From Peribacillus asahii (lineage in GTDB: Bacteria > Bacillota > Bacilli > Bacillales > DSM-1321), in NCBI RefSeq assembly GCF_003570725.1, contig NZ_QWVS01000018.1, forward strand, positions 124,001 through 188,000: a DNA stretch of 64,000 bases, written 5' to 3'. The notes beneath the pieces are model-generated. The model saw only the letters and a program-made list of their open reading frames with translations, had not been told where the DNA came from and ran no database searches. The position numbers and the translations under genes are program-made. This document shows positions 7,785-15,746 of the stretch, in pieces. Every line of letters starts with the position of its first letter. Positions within the stretch are counted from its first letter, which is position 1.

Positions 7785-8746
7785 ATGATAAAAAAAATAG
7801 CAGTCATTGGTGCAGGAACAATGGGGCACAGTATTGCATTGAACTTCTCGATTTATGGATATGATGTAAATCTTTATGATACTAATTCAACAAGAATCGC
7901 AAATGTTGAAGAGGAAATAAAAGACGAACTTGAATTCTTGGCAGAAGAAGAGTTTATAGAACCTAGTGAAATAATGAAAGCGCTTAGTAACATTCACTAT
8001 TTTACTGATTTACAAGAAGCGGTGATGGACCGTGATTATGTTATTGAAGCCGCTCCAGAAATATTAAAACTTAAGCAAGAGCTTTTTCAAAAATTAGATG
8101 AATTCTGTTTGGATCATACGATTTTAGCAAGCAATACATCTAGCTTGAATCTAGAAAGCATGATGGCTTTGATTAGTAATGATAGAAGAAAAAAAATGAT
8201 TGTTAACCATTGGTACAATCCAGGACATATTATGCCTATTGTGGAACTTTCCTTTTTTGGGAATATGCCAGAGGACATTTACCTTAAAGTTGAGCACTTA
8301 TACAAATCTATTAATAAGCAATGTGTAAAAGTTTTAAAAGACGTACCAGGCTTAGTTGCAAATCGTATCCAACAAGAGAGGTATTTTCTATTATCGAACA
8401 AGGAATTGCTGCTCCAGAAGATATAGATAAGGCTCTACAGTTTGGTCCTGCTTTTCGTTATGCTACGACTGGCCAATTGGAAATTGTAGATTTAGGGGGA
8501 CTTGATATTTGGTGTACGGTGGGCGATAACTTATTAAAAGTTATGGATAATTCACTATCAGCTAACTCGCTTTTAAGGAGAAAAGTTGAAGAAGGAAAAT
8601 TAGGTTTAAAATCTGGTGAAGGTTTCTTTAAGTATAGTCAGGAAAATGGCCCTGAAATAAGGAAACGATTTACCCAAAAGTTAATCCATCAGCTTAAAGC
8701 ATCTGAATACTATGTCGAGAAAAAGACTTTCTTAAATAATATCTAA
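7785..8746 (+). pseudogene. 3-hydroxyacyl-CoA dehydrogenase / L-carnitine dehydrogenase-family gene, frameshifted
   Basis: The first frame (7785-8426) starts with a Rossmann fold (IAVIGAGTMGHSIALNFS, residues 5-22). It continues through VIEAAPE, ILASNTSSLN and NHWYNPGHIMPIVEL to KDVPGLVANRIQQ, where homology ends. It resumes in another frame from about 8375 as REVFSIIEQGIAAPEDIDKA and runs to 8746 (KSGEGFFKY). In this family six residues usually separate N-R from the next [R/M]-E; here only two remain plus two extra bases. That suggests loss of about 10 bases near 8370-8376 rather than a one-base homopolymer error. Such enzymes oxidise a beta-hydroxy acid or acyl-CoA with NAD, a fitting step before BKACE-1. 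GGAGGG precedes ATG 7785. Confidence 0.8.
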
Positions 8747-8901
8747 GCATTGTTGCTAAATTTTAGAGTTAAAAGCGAAGTATTAAGAAAGTAGTAGGAA
8801 AAATAATGATTCTCATAGAGATAACTAAGATAAGAAGTTTGAAAATGAAAATGTCTTGGAAAGACTGATAGAGAGTTATAAAGTACTATAGATTTTTATA
8901 C

Positions 8902-8950
8902 GGGTTCAACAAATCGCAAGTTATACATTCACTGATGGTTTGTTGAACCC
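8902..8950 (+). terminator. Long-loop hairpin before the AtoE-type carrier gene
   Basis: GGGTTCAACAAA (8902-8913) is exactly inverted at 8939-8950, with a roughly 25-base interval. No T-run follows on the plus strand, so it may instead be an attenuator, an RNA-processing element or an operator. It stands 74 bases before the carrier gene. Confidence 0.4.
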
Positions 8951-9023
8951 TTATAGAAGCGTCGTATGTACATTAGTGTGTGTTTGTGATCTTTATGAAA
9001 GCTAATATATAGGAGAATTTAAT

Positions 9024-10352
9024 ATGATTAATAAGCTATTAATGTTCTTTGTTAAATTTATGCGTAATTATCTGCCTAATCCATTTACATTGGCATGGTT
9101 GATTACTGTTTTTGTAGCTATTGTGGCGTTAGTTTCCACCCCGTCGAAACCAAGTGATTTAGTTAATTATTGGGGAGATGGATTGTTTGGTCTGTTACCA
9201 TTTGCCATGCAGATGTCTCTTATTCTTATTACTGGATACGCATTGGCTGCATCCAATGTTGTTAAAAAGGTCTTAATAAAACTTGTTAAAATCCCACGCA
9301 CGCCAAAGCAAACGATACTATTCGTAGCGATTATTTCTATGGTTTTATATTTCTTAAACTGGGGATTAGGTCTAGTGGCAGGTGGATTATTAGCTAGAGA
9401 AGCTGCAAAGCAACATAAAGATGTTGATTTCCGACTTTTAGTAACAGCGGCATTCTCCGGAATTATTATTACACACGGTGGTTTATCTGCTTCCATACCT
9501 TTATTAATTAATACGGAGGGGCATTTTGCACAAGATCAGATGGGGCTAGTTCCACTTACACAAACTATATTTGGTGCTCAGTCATTATTTATTACCATCT
9601 CATTAATTATTGTAATTCCGCTCCTGTGTGTATTGATGATGCCTAAAAAAGGGCAAGAAGTGCTAGTAGATGGTTCCCTGTTTGATGAGGAAATTGCAGC
9701 TTCTTCAGAGTTTGGTTTGAAAAAATTAACAATTTCTGAAAAAATCGATAATAGTAAAATTCTTGGCTTGACTTTGGGAGTAGTTGGATTAATATATCTC
9801 ATTTATTACTTTTTTAACAATGGCTTTAATTTGAATATCAATACGATTATTATTATTTTTATCGTTCTTGGTGTTCTCGCTCATGGTTCTTTAATGGAGT
9901 ATTCAAAGGCAGTTACAAAAGGAACATCCACAGCGGCAGGTATTATCTTACAGTTTCCGTTTTATGCAGGTATTATGGGGATTATGCATGAAAGTGGCCT
10001 TGTCATGAATATTTCTGATTGGTTATTAAGCCTAGCAACCTACGAAACATTTGAGTTATTTAGCTACTTTTCTTCCCTTATTATCAGTGTTTTTGTTCCT
10101 TCTGCTGGTGGGCATTGGGCTGTTCAAGCGCCATTTATGCTTCCAGCTGCAGAAACATTAGGTGTAGAGCCATGGAAAGTAGCTATGGGTGTTGCATGGG
10201 GAGAAAGTATATGGAACATTATTTGTCCATTCTGGGCATTGCCATTAATCGCAATTGCAAAAATTGATTTAAGGGACTTGATTGGTTTTTCTGTTTTACT
10301 ATTTATCGTTGGGAATATTATTGCGATTACTGGTATTCTCTTATTCCAGTGA
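9024..10352 (+). CDS. AtoE-family short-chain fatty acid / keto-acid carrier
   Basis: A 442-residue polytopic membrane protein with about 10-12 hydrophobic segments, matching the short-chain fatty acid transporter family (E. coli AtoE). Recognisable stretches are LPNPFTLAWLITVFVAI at the N-terminus, LNWGLGLVAGGLLAREAA, HGGLSASIPLLI, GIMHESGLV and PSAGGHWAVQAPFMLPAA. Family members move acetoacetate or butyrate. Here it could import a precursor or export acetoacetate, the predictable BKACE product. The start ATG 9024 has AGGAG upstream. It lies 277 bases after the frameshifted dehydrogenase, with a hairpin between. It may be read from the sigma-54 promoter or from its own promoter; I saw no -24/-12 element directly before it. 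Confidence 0.85.
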   Translation: MINKLLMFFVKFMRNYLPNPFTLAWLITVFVAIVALVSTPSKPSDLVNYWGDGLFGLLPFAMQMSLILITGYALAASNVVKKVLIKLVKIPRTPKQTILFVAIISMVLYFLNWGLGLVAGGLLAREAAKQHKDVDFRLLVTAAFSGIIITHGGLSASIPLLINTEGHFAQDQMGLVPLTQTIFGAQSLFITISLIIVIPLLCVLMMPKKGQEVLVDGSLFDEEIAASSEFGLKKLTISEKIDNSKILGLTLGVVGLIYLIYYFFNNGFNLNINTIIIIFIVLGVLAHGSLMEYSKAVTKGTSTAAGIILQFPFYAGIMGIMHESGLVMNISDWLLSLATYETFELFSYFSSLIISVFVPSAGGHWAVQAPFMLPAAETLGVEPWKVAMGVAWGESIWNIICPFWALPLIAIAKIDLRDLIGFSVLLFIVGNIIAITGILLFQ

Positions 10353-10447
10353 AACATTTCTATTTCTGGTAGTTTGCAAAAAGATTTTTAAAAGTAGGGA
10401 ACTTCGGTATGGTGTTAATTTTCCCTCATAGATAATAACAGTATATA

Positions 10448-10500
10448 AAACAAATAAGGATGGAAAAATACAGAGTTATTTTTCCATCCTTATTTGTTTT
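10448..10500 (+). terminator. Strong terminator between the carrier and regulator genes
   Basis: A near-perfect stem of about 22 bp (AACAAATAAGGATGG at 10449-10463 pairing with CCATCCTTATTTGTT) encloses a very short loop, with A- and T-runs on either side. It can work in both directions and ends the BKACE-1 transcription unit. Confidence 0.85.
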
Positions 10501-10616
10501 CAATTAATAATAGTTTTATATATCGGAGGCTAACGAGACTATTATCGTGTTATAATAAAATTTTTAAAAATGTATAATAATTACAAAAATGTATAGGCGG
10601 AGGATGTGGAGATACT

Positions 10617-12035
10617 ATGACATATAAGCGGGATTTAGAATTTTATGATTTTGAAAGAATAGCAGATATTTTATATGACGGAATTTATATAGCAGATAAA
10701 CATGGGAAAACTGTATTTGTCAATAAAGCATATGAAAGAATTACAGGCTTAAAAAGAGAACAAGTCGTAGGAAAATATGTGGGTGATTTAATTGAAACCG
10801 GCTTGTTTAATTATGGGGTAACACCAGACGTAATAAAAACAAAAAAGCAAATAAATGCAACATCCACCATCCATAATGGGGTAACAGTATTAATAACAGG
10901 TACACCTTTATTTAATAATAAAGGGGAGGTCGAACTAATAGTAGTTACCAATAGGGACATGTCAGATTTGCTGAGAATTGAAAATGAATTAAAAAAGTCG
11001 AAAGAACAAATGAAGATTGTCGAGAAAACTGAAGAAAAAAATATTCAGGAAATTGAACACTTAAGAAAAAAAAGCGTAGAGTCAAAAATAATCGGAGAAA
11101 GTGAAGAAATAAAAAACATTATTCAAATGATTAATCAAGTAGCGAAATTAGACGTAAATGTACTAATTACTGGCGAAACAGGCGTTGGCAAGGAAGTTGT
11201 TTCAAATGAAATCTATATGAATAGTACCAGACACAATAAACCTTTTATAAAAGTAAATTGTGCAGCAATACCGGCTAATTTATTAGAAGCAGAGCTTTTC
11301 GGATATGAAAAAGGGGCATTTACAGGGGCTTCTACTAAAGGGAAGTTGGGGTTATTTGAATTAGCGAATCATGGAACAATTCTTTTGGATGAAATTGCGG
11401 ATATGCCTCTAGACTTACAAGTCAAGTTATTACGAGTAATCCAACAGCGAGAAATCACTAGAATTGGCGGTACGAAACCAATAAGACTAGATGTGCGAAT
11501 TATTGCTGCAACTCACGGAGATTTGAAGGAGCTTGTTTCTAAAGGGAAATTTAGAGAAGATTTATATTATCGCTTGTATGTTTTTCCTATTTATATTCCA
11601 CCACTTAGAGTAAGAACATCTGATATTGAAAAATTAACAGATTATTTTTTGACAGTTTATAACAATAAGTATGGAAAAGAAATTACATTCAAGAAAGATG
11701 CTCTATTAGTTTGGGAAAGTTATTCATGGCCAGGGAATATTCGAGAATTACAAAATGTGTTAGAGAGACTAGTTATAATCTCGAATCCTTCCGAAATTAT
11801 AACTAGTAGTAAAGTAAAGAAACTATTAAATATTGAAATGGATGATAAAGAATCTATTGGTTCTGGGGAAAGTTATAAAAAAATAATAGAGTCTTTTGAA
11901 AAAAAAGTATTACAAAATGCAATTGACCTATATGGTACGACACGAAAAGTGGCTGAACATCTAAAAATAGATCAATCAACTGTAGTAAAAAAGGCAAAAA
12001 AACTTGGGATAAAATTGAAAAAAATTAATAACTAA
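10617..12035 (+). CDS. Sigma-54-dependent transcriptional activator (PAS - AAA+ - Fis HTH)
   Basis: A 472-residue bacterial enhancer-binding protein. It has a PAS sensor domain (about residues 12-115), a charged coiled-coil linker (about 118-155), then the AAA+ sigma-54 interaction domain with Walker A GETGVGKE (186-193), the sigma-54-contacting GAFTGA loop (233-238) and Walker B LLDEIAD (256-262). A C-terminal Fis-type helix-turn-helix (about 435-470, TTRKVAEHLKIDQSTVVKKA) completes it. With no receiver domain, PAS probably senses a ligand directly. GGAGG precedes the ATG. The gene stands between two operons with -24/-12 promoters and shared GATGA-N6-TCATC sites, the expected targets. It carries no matching promoter itself, so it is probably made from a sigma-A promoter. 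Confidence 0.95.
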   Translation: MTYKRDLEFYDFERIADILYDGIYIADKHGKTVFVNKAYERITGLKREQVVGKYVGDLIETGLFNYGVTPDVIKTKKQINATSTIHNGVTVLITGTPLFNNKGEVELIVVTNRDMSDLLRIENELKKSKEQMKIVEKTEEKNIQEIEHLRKKSVESKIIGESEEIKNIIQMINQVAKLDVNVLITGETGVGKEVVSNEIYMNSTRHNKPFIKVNCAAIPANLLEAELFGYEKGAFTGASTKGKLGLFELANHGTILLDEIADMPLDLQVKLLRVIQQREITRIGGTKPIRLDVRIIAATHGDLKELVSKGKFREDLYYRLYVFPIYIPPLRVRTSDIEKLTDYFLTVYNNKYGKEITFKKDALLVWESYSWPGNIRELQNVLERLVIISNPSEIITSSKVKKLLNIEMDDKESIGSGESYKKIIESFEKKVLQNAIDLYGTTRKVAEHLKIDQSTVVKKAKKLGIKLKKINN

Positions 12036-12062
12036 CTGAATGATGACAAAAAGAATCTTATA

Positions 12063-12078
12063 GATGAATTTAGTCATC
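12063..12078 (+). promoter_or_regulatory. Candidate upstream activator site D of the BKACE-2 promoter
   Basis: GATGAATTTAGTCATC matches GATGA-N6-TCATC. Its centre lies about 116 bases upstream of the -24 GG and 54 bases from site E. Confidence 0.6.
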
Positions 12079-12116
12079 GGTTCTGCATGTATTTTTTAGT
12101 GAGACTTATAACAATA

Positions 12117-12132
12117 GATGAATTTTTTCATC
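12117..12132 (+). promoter_or_regulatory. Candidate upstream activator site E of the BKACE-2 promoter
   Basis: GATGAATTTTTTCATC matches GATGA-N6-TCATC. Its centre is about 62 bases upstream of the -24 GG, nearly identical to the placement of site C at the other operon. Confidence 0.62.
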
Positions 12133-12184
12133 TTAACATTCCATAAACCACCAATCGTTCCCTATTTAATGACAATAAATCATT

Positions 12185-12200
12185 TGGCATGCAAATTGCA
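12185..12200 (+). promoter_or_regulatory. Sigma-54 (SigL) -24/-12 promoter of the BKACE-2 operon
   Basis: TGGCATGCAAATTGCA differs from the consensus TGGCAC-N5-TTGCA at a single base, with GG (12186-12187) and GC (12198-12199) exactly ten bases apart. It lies 52 bases before the BKACE-2 ATG and 150 bases after the activator gene. Confidence 0.85.
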
Positions 12201-12251
12201 TTAGTTATTTATTGTAAATATATTTATTTAATTAAGAGGGAGAGGTATTGA

Positions 12252-13082
12252 ATGGAAAAGTTAATTATTACTGTTGCAACAACGGGAGCTCAAACAACGC
12301 GTGAACACACTCCTTATGTGCCACTAACACCTAAGGAAATAGCTGATTCTGTTATAGAATCGTGGAAAGCTGGAGCGGCTATTGCTCATATTCATGTAAG
12401 AGATAAAGATGGAAACAATACAGTCGATTTAAATGTTTATAAAGAGGTCATTGATCGGGTTCGGGATAAGTGTGATATCATTCTAAATTTAACTACAGCT
12501 GGCGGGTTGGAGATGAGCGATGAAGATCGACTTCGGGTATGTGAGCTAAATCCCGAAATGGCTACTTTTGATGCGGGAACAATGAACTTTGGAACAGATG
12601 TATTTCATAATACACCACGATTTTTAGAGAATTTAGCTACGGAAATGAAAAAACGTGAAATTAAGCCTGAAATTGAAATTTTTGATATAGGGATGATCCA
12701 TAATGCATTGCGCATTGCTCAAAAAGGGCTTCTAGAGAATCCATTTCACTTTCAATTTGTATTAGGTGTACATGGTGGAATGCCGGCTACTCCCAAAAAT
12801 TTAATGTACTTAATTGACAGTATTCCAGAAGGATCTACATGGTCAGCTATAGGGGCAAGCAAAGACCAACTCACTATTAATACAATGAGTATTCTTTTAG
12901 GTGGGCATGTTCGAGTAGGAATGGAGGATAGTGTGTACTATCGAAAAGGGGAATTAGCTAAAACAAATGCTCAATTCGTAGAGCGGATTGTTCAATTATC
13001 TCACACTTTAGGGAGAGAAATAGCTACTCCAAATGAAGCGAGAGACATTTTACAGTTATCAAAAAAATTAATTAAGGGGTGA
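12252..13082 (+). CDS. Beta-keto acid cleavage enzyme (BKACE/DUF849), paralogue 2
   Basis: A 276-residue DUF849 protein clearly paralogous to the product at 6938-7774: both begin MEK-[VL]-I-I and share KAGAAIAH, EIEIFD-x-GM and GGH-[IV]-RVGMED. The canonical motif is complete: H46 and H48 as metal ligands, R50 and D51 in HIHVRD, with R221 and E225 downstream. Expected chemistry is beta-keto acid plus acetyl-CoA giving acetoacetate plus a CoA ester. GAGGGAGAGG precedes ATG 12252. It is first in its operon behind a near-consensus sigma-54 promoter; a PanE-family gene follows after 6 bases. Divergence from paralogue 1 around the active site suggests a different substrate side chain. Confidence 0.9.
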   Translation: MEKLIITVATTGAQTTREHTPYVPLTPKEIADSVIESWKAGAAIAHIHVRDKDGNNTVDLNVYKEVIDRVRDKCDIILNLTTAGGLEMSDEDRLRVCELNPEMATFDAGTMNFGTDVFHNTPRFLENLATEMKKREIKPEIEIFDIGMIHNALRIAQKGLLENPFHFQFVLGVHGGMPATPKNLMYLIDSIPEGSTWSAIGASKDQLTINTMSILLGGHVRVGMEDSVYYRKGELAKTNAQFVERIVQLSHTLGREIATPNEARDILQLSKKLIKG

Positions 13083-13088
13083 CAATAG

Positions 13089-14147
13089 ATGAGAATAGGA
13101 ATAATTGGGGTAGGTTCACTTGGGACTATTATTGGTGCATTAATAACTAAAGGTGGATACAGCGTTGATTTAATTGACATCAACCAGGAAAATGTGGATG
13201 CATTAAATCAAAAAGGAGCTAAATTAACGGGTTTTTTAGATGAAGTGATTCCTGTATCCGCCAAACACCCAAAAGATGTAAGCGGGGAATATGATGTGAT
13301 TTTCCTCCTAACAAAGCAAGTTTATACAAAAGAATCACTTGAATCGATTCTTCCTTTTCTTCATGAAAAAAGCGTGATATGTACGCTGCAAAACGGTGTT
13401 CCAGAAGAAAGTGTTGCTGCCATTGTTGGGAAGGAGAGAACAGTAGGCGGCGTAGTTGGTTTTGGAGCTACTTGGAAAGAACCCGGCGTATCAGAGCTAA
13501 CAACCGAAGTAGAGGTTATGAAGAAATATGCTTTTGATATTGGTGAATTAACAGGAGAGCTTACCGAAAGAATTGTACTGTTAAAAGACATTTTAGATAC
13601 AGTCGGCTACTGTGAAATTTCAACTAATATTATTGGAGTGAAATGGTCTAAATTGTTAATGAATGCGACTTTCAGTGGAATGTCTGCAGCCCTTGGATGT
13701 ACATTTGGAGAGGTTTTATACAATTCAGATGCGATGAAGGGCTTAGCGAACATCGCCGATGAAACAATTAAAGTAGCTCGGGCGCATCATATTAAATTAG
13801 TAGAAATGCAGGGAAAAGACTTTGAGTTTTTAGAGTTGGAAAATCAAACAGATATTTCAGGGAAGATGGCATTTTATGAGGAAGTATGGGGTCCCCACGC
13901 CAGACTTAAAGCTAGTATGTTGCAGGATTTAGAGAAAGGTAGAAAAACAGAAATCGATTTTATTAATGGACATGTTTCGAAAAAAGGAAGAGAGGCAAAC
14001 ATTCCAACTCCTTATAACGATTTAGTGTGTAAACTTGTAAAAAGCTCGGAAGCAACAAAGGAGCTTCCTGTATTTGAGGAGAATATTAATGAGTTTCAGT
14101 CCCTCTTCAACCAATTTATTCACAGCAAATCTTTAAGTAATCACTAA
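13089..14147 (+). CDS. Ketopantoate reductase (PanE/ApbA)-family dehydrogenase
   Basis: A 352-residue NAD(P)-dependent reductase. It shows the nucleotide-binding GVGSLG (residues 7-12), LLTKQVYT and CTLQNGVPEE typical of PanE, the catalytic-lysine region VKWSKLLMNA, and the C-terminal segment KGRKTEIDFINGHV. It is about 40-50 residues longer than typical PanE, which reduces 2-dehydropantoate. Its place right after BKACE-2 in a sigma-54 operon argues against vitamin synthesis. It more likely interconverts a hydroxy and a keto acid feeding the cleavage enzyme, a role that the dehydrogenase-family gene would hold in the sister operon. This role is inferred only from context. Confidence 0.85.
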   Translation: MRIGIIGVGSLGTIIGALITKGGYSVDLIDINQENVDALNQKGAKLTGFLDEVIPVSAKHPKDVSGEYDVIFLLTKQVYTKESLESILPFLHEKSVICTLQNGVPEESVAAIVGKERTVGGVVGFGATWKEPGVSELTTEVEVMKKYAFDIGELTGELTERIVLLKDILDTVGYCEISTNIIGVKWSKLLMNATFSGMSAALGCTFGEVLYNSDAMKGLANIADETIKVARAHHIKLVEMQGKDFEFLELENQTDISGKMAFYEEVWGPHARLKASMLQDLEKGRKTEIDFINGHVSKKGREANIPTPYNDLVCKLVKSSEATKELPVFEENINEFQSLFNQFIHSKSLSNH

Positions 14148-14237
14148 AGAAAAGGTAGAGGATAGTATGCGCAGACATAATAAGGGCAGTGTGAGCGTTA
14201 GCTCCACGCCTTTTCTACAGAAAAAGAGGGTGATGGA

Positions 14238-15626
14238 ATGTTTATTGAAGTAATTGCAATTTTGTTCTCACTAGGATTACTTATTTTTTTAGCTTATCGC
14301 GGTTTCCCTGTTATAGTAATTGCTCCCATTGTAACATTACTGGCAGTTGCTCTATCAGGTATGGCCTTATTGCCTAGTTATACTGAAGTTTATATGCCTA
14401 ATTTAGCAAACTACATTAAAACATGGTTCCCTATTTTTATTCTGGGTGCTGTATTCGGTAAATTAATGGAATTAAACGGAGGCACCGCTTCGATTGCCAA
14501 AAAGATTATGGACATCGTCGGTGTAAAAAGGGCGCTTCTAGCAACTATACTTGCGTGTTCTATTTTGACTTATGGTGGGGTTTCTCTATTTGTGGTAGTT
14601 TTCGCAGTATACCCATTTGCAGCAGCAGTTTTCCGTGAGGCAAATATTCCGAAACGATTTATTCCTGCAGTAATTGTTTTAGGCGGTTGTACGTATACGA
14701 TGGATGCGTTCCCAGGTACACCACAAATTCAAAATATTATTCCGACAAACTACTTTGGAACGGATGCTTATGCTGCTCCAATCACTGGGCTCGTTGCAGG
14801 GACTATTATCTTCTCTCTAGGGTATCTCTGGTTATCAAGACGAATTAAAAAAGCGAATTTAGCTGGAGAAGGTTATGGAGAAGGTCATAAAAATGAACCG
14901 GTCGTCAACCCGGATGAAAAACTTATCAATTTTTGGGTAGCTATTATTCCTTTGGTAGTTGTGGTGGTACTTAACTTCGTATTTACCAAAACAAGATGGT
15001 CAGTCAGTAACTGGTACACGCCTGAATTGTTACAAGAAACTTTTAAAGTTGAAAATTTAAGCAGCGTGACTTCGACGTGGGCACTAATCGTAGCACTTGT
15101 ATTTGGGATTATTGCTGCTTTACTTATAAATATAAAAGCTTTTACAGGCTCAAAGCTTTCCTCCGGTCTCACGGTGGCAGCAGGCGGATCATTATTGGCT
15201 GTATTCAATGTAGCGTCCGAAGTAGGTTTTGGAAACGTTGTAAAAACTTTACCCGGATTTGAAGTAATCAGGAATGGGATTACAGGAGTATCCTCCCATC
15301 CGTTGATATCTGAGTCCATTGCTGTTAATGTGCTAGCTGGTGTTGTTGGATCCTCATCAGGAGGGATGTCGATTGCTCTTGAAGTAATGGGGCAACATTA
15401 TTTGAATCTAGCCAACTCTATAGGAATGAATCCGGAATTTCTACATCGGGTAGCATCTATGTCAGCAGGCGGTTTAGATTCTCTGCCACATAGCGGTGCA
15501 ACCATCACCATTCTGGCGATTTGCGGTCTTACCCATCGGCAATCTTATGGAGACATTTTTGCCATTACTATTATGAAAGCAATTGTAGCCTTTAGTACAG
15601 CTGTTATACTTTCATTTATTGTTTAA
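14238..15626 (+). CDS. GntP-family organic acid permease
   Basis: A 462-residue membrane protein with about 12 hydrophobic segments and GntP-family stretches such as IFILGAVFGKLMELNGG, TYGGVSLFVVVFAVYPFA, DAFPGTPQIQNIIPTNYFG and GLDSLPHSGA near the C-terminus. Members carry gluconate or hydroxy acids with protons; B. subtilis YxjC, next to the CoA-transferase genes scoA/scoB, is a relative by memory. Here it probably imports the hydroxy or keto acid substrate of the operon. It lies 90 bases after the PanE-family gene, with a small imperfect hairpin in the gap (around 14183-14217), and is followed by the thiolase gene. GAGGGTG precedes ATG 14238. Confidence 0.85.
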   Translation: MFIEVIAILFSLGLLIFLAYRGFPVIVIAPIVTLLAVALSGMALLPSYTEVYMPNLANYIKTWFPIFILGAVFGKLMELNGGTASIAKKIMDIVGVKRALLATILACSILTYGGVSLFVVVFAVYPFAAAVFREANIPKRFIPAVIVLGGCTYTMDAFPGTPQIQNIIPTNYFGTDAYAAPITGLVAGTIIFSLGYLWLSRRIKKANLAGEGYGEGHKNEPVVNPDEKLINFWVAIIPLVVVVVLNFVFTKTRWSVSNWYTPELLQETFKVENLSSVTSTWALIVALVFGIIAALLINIKAFTGSKLSSGLTVAAGGSLLAVFNVASEVGFGNVVKTLPGFEVIRNGITGVSSHPLISESIAVNVLAGVVGSSSGGMSIALEVMGQHYLNLANSIGMNPEFLHRVASMSAGGLDSLPHSGATITILAICGLTHRQSYGDIFAITIMKAIVAFSTAVILSFIV

Positions 15627-15746
15627 AGCGAATCGAAGTACACCAAAGAATGGTCATCATCTAGGAACAGTTAATTTGAAATAAAGCAACCATTTCAAGT
15701 AGGGGATAAGTTAAAGGAGATATCAATTTAATATAGAGGTGATATT

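Noticed and set aside
8747-9023. Separate sigma-54 promoter for the AtoE-type carrier
   Set aside because: No GG-N10-GC element with acceptable flanks and no GATGA-N6-TCATC copy was seen in this gap.
13089-14147. Genuine panE for pantothenate synthesis
   Set aside because: The family fits, but its place in a sigma-54 catabolic operon and extra length argue against that role; no other pantothenate gene is near.
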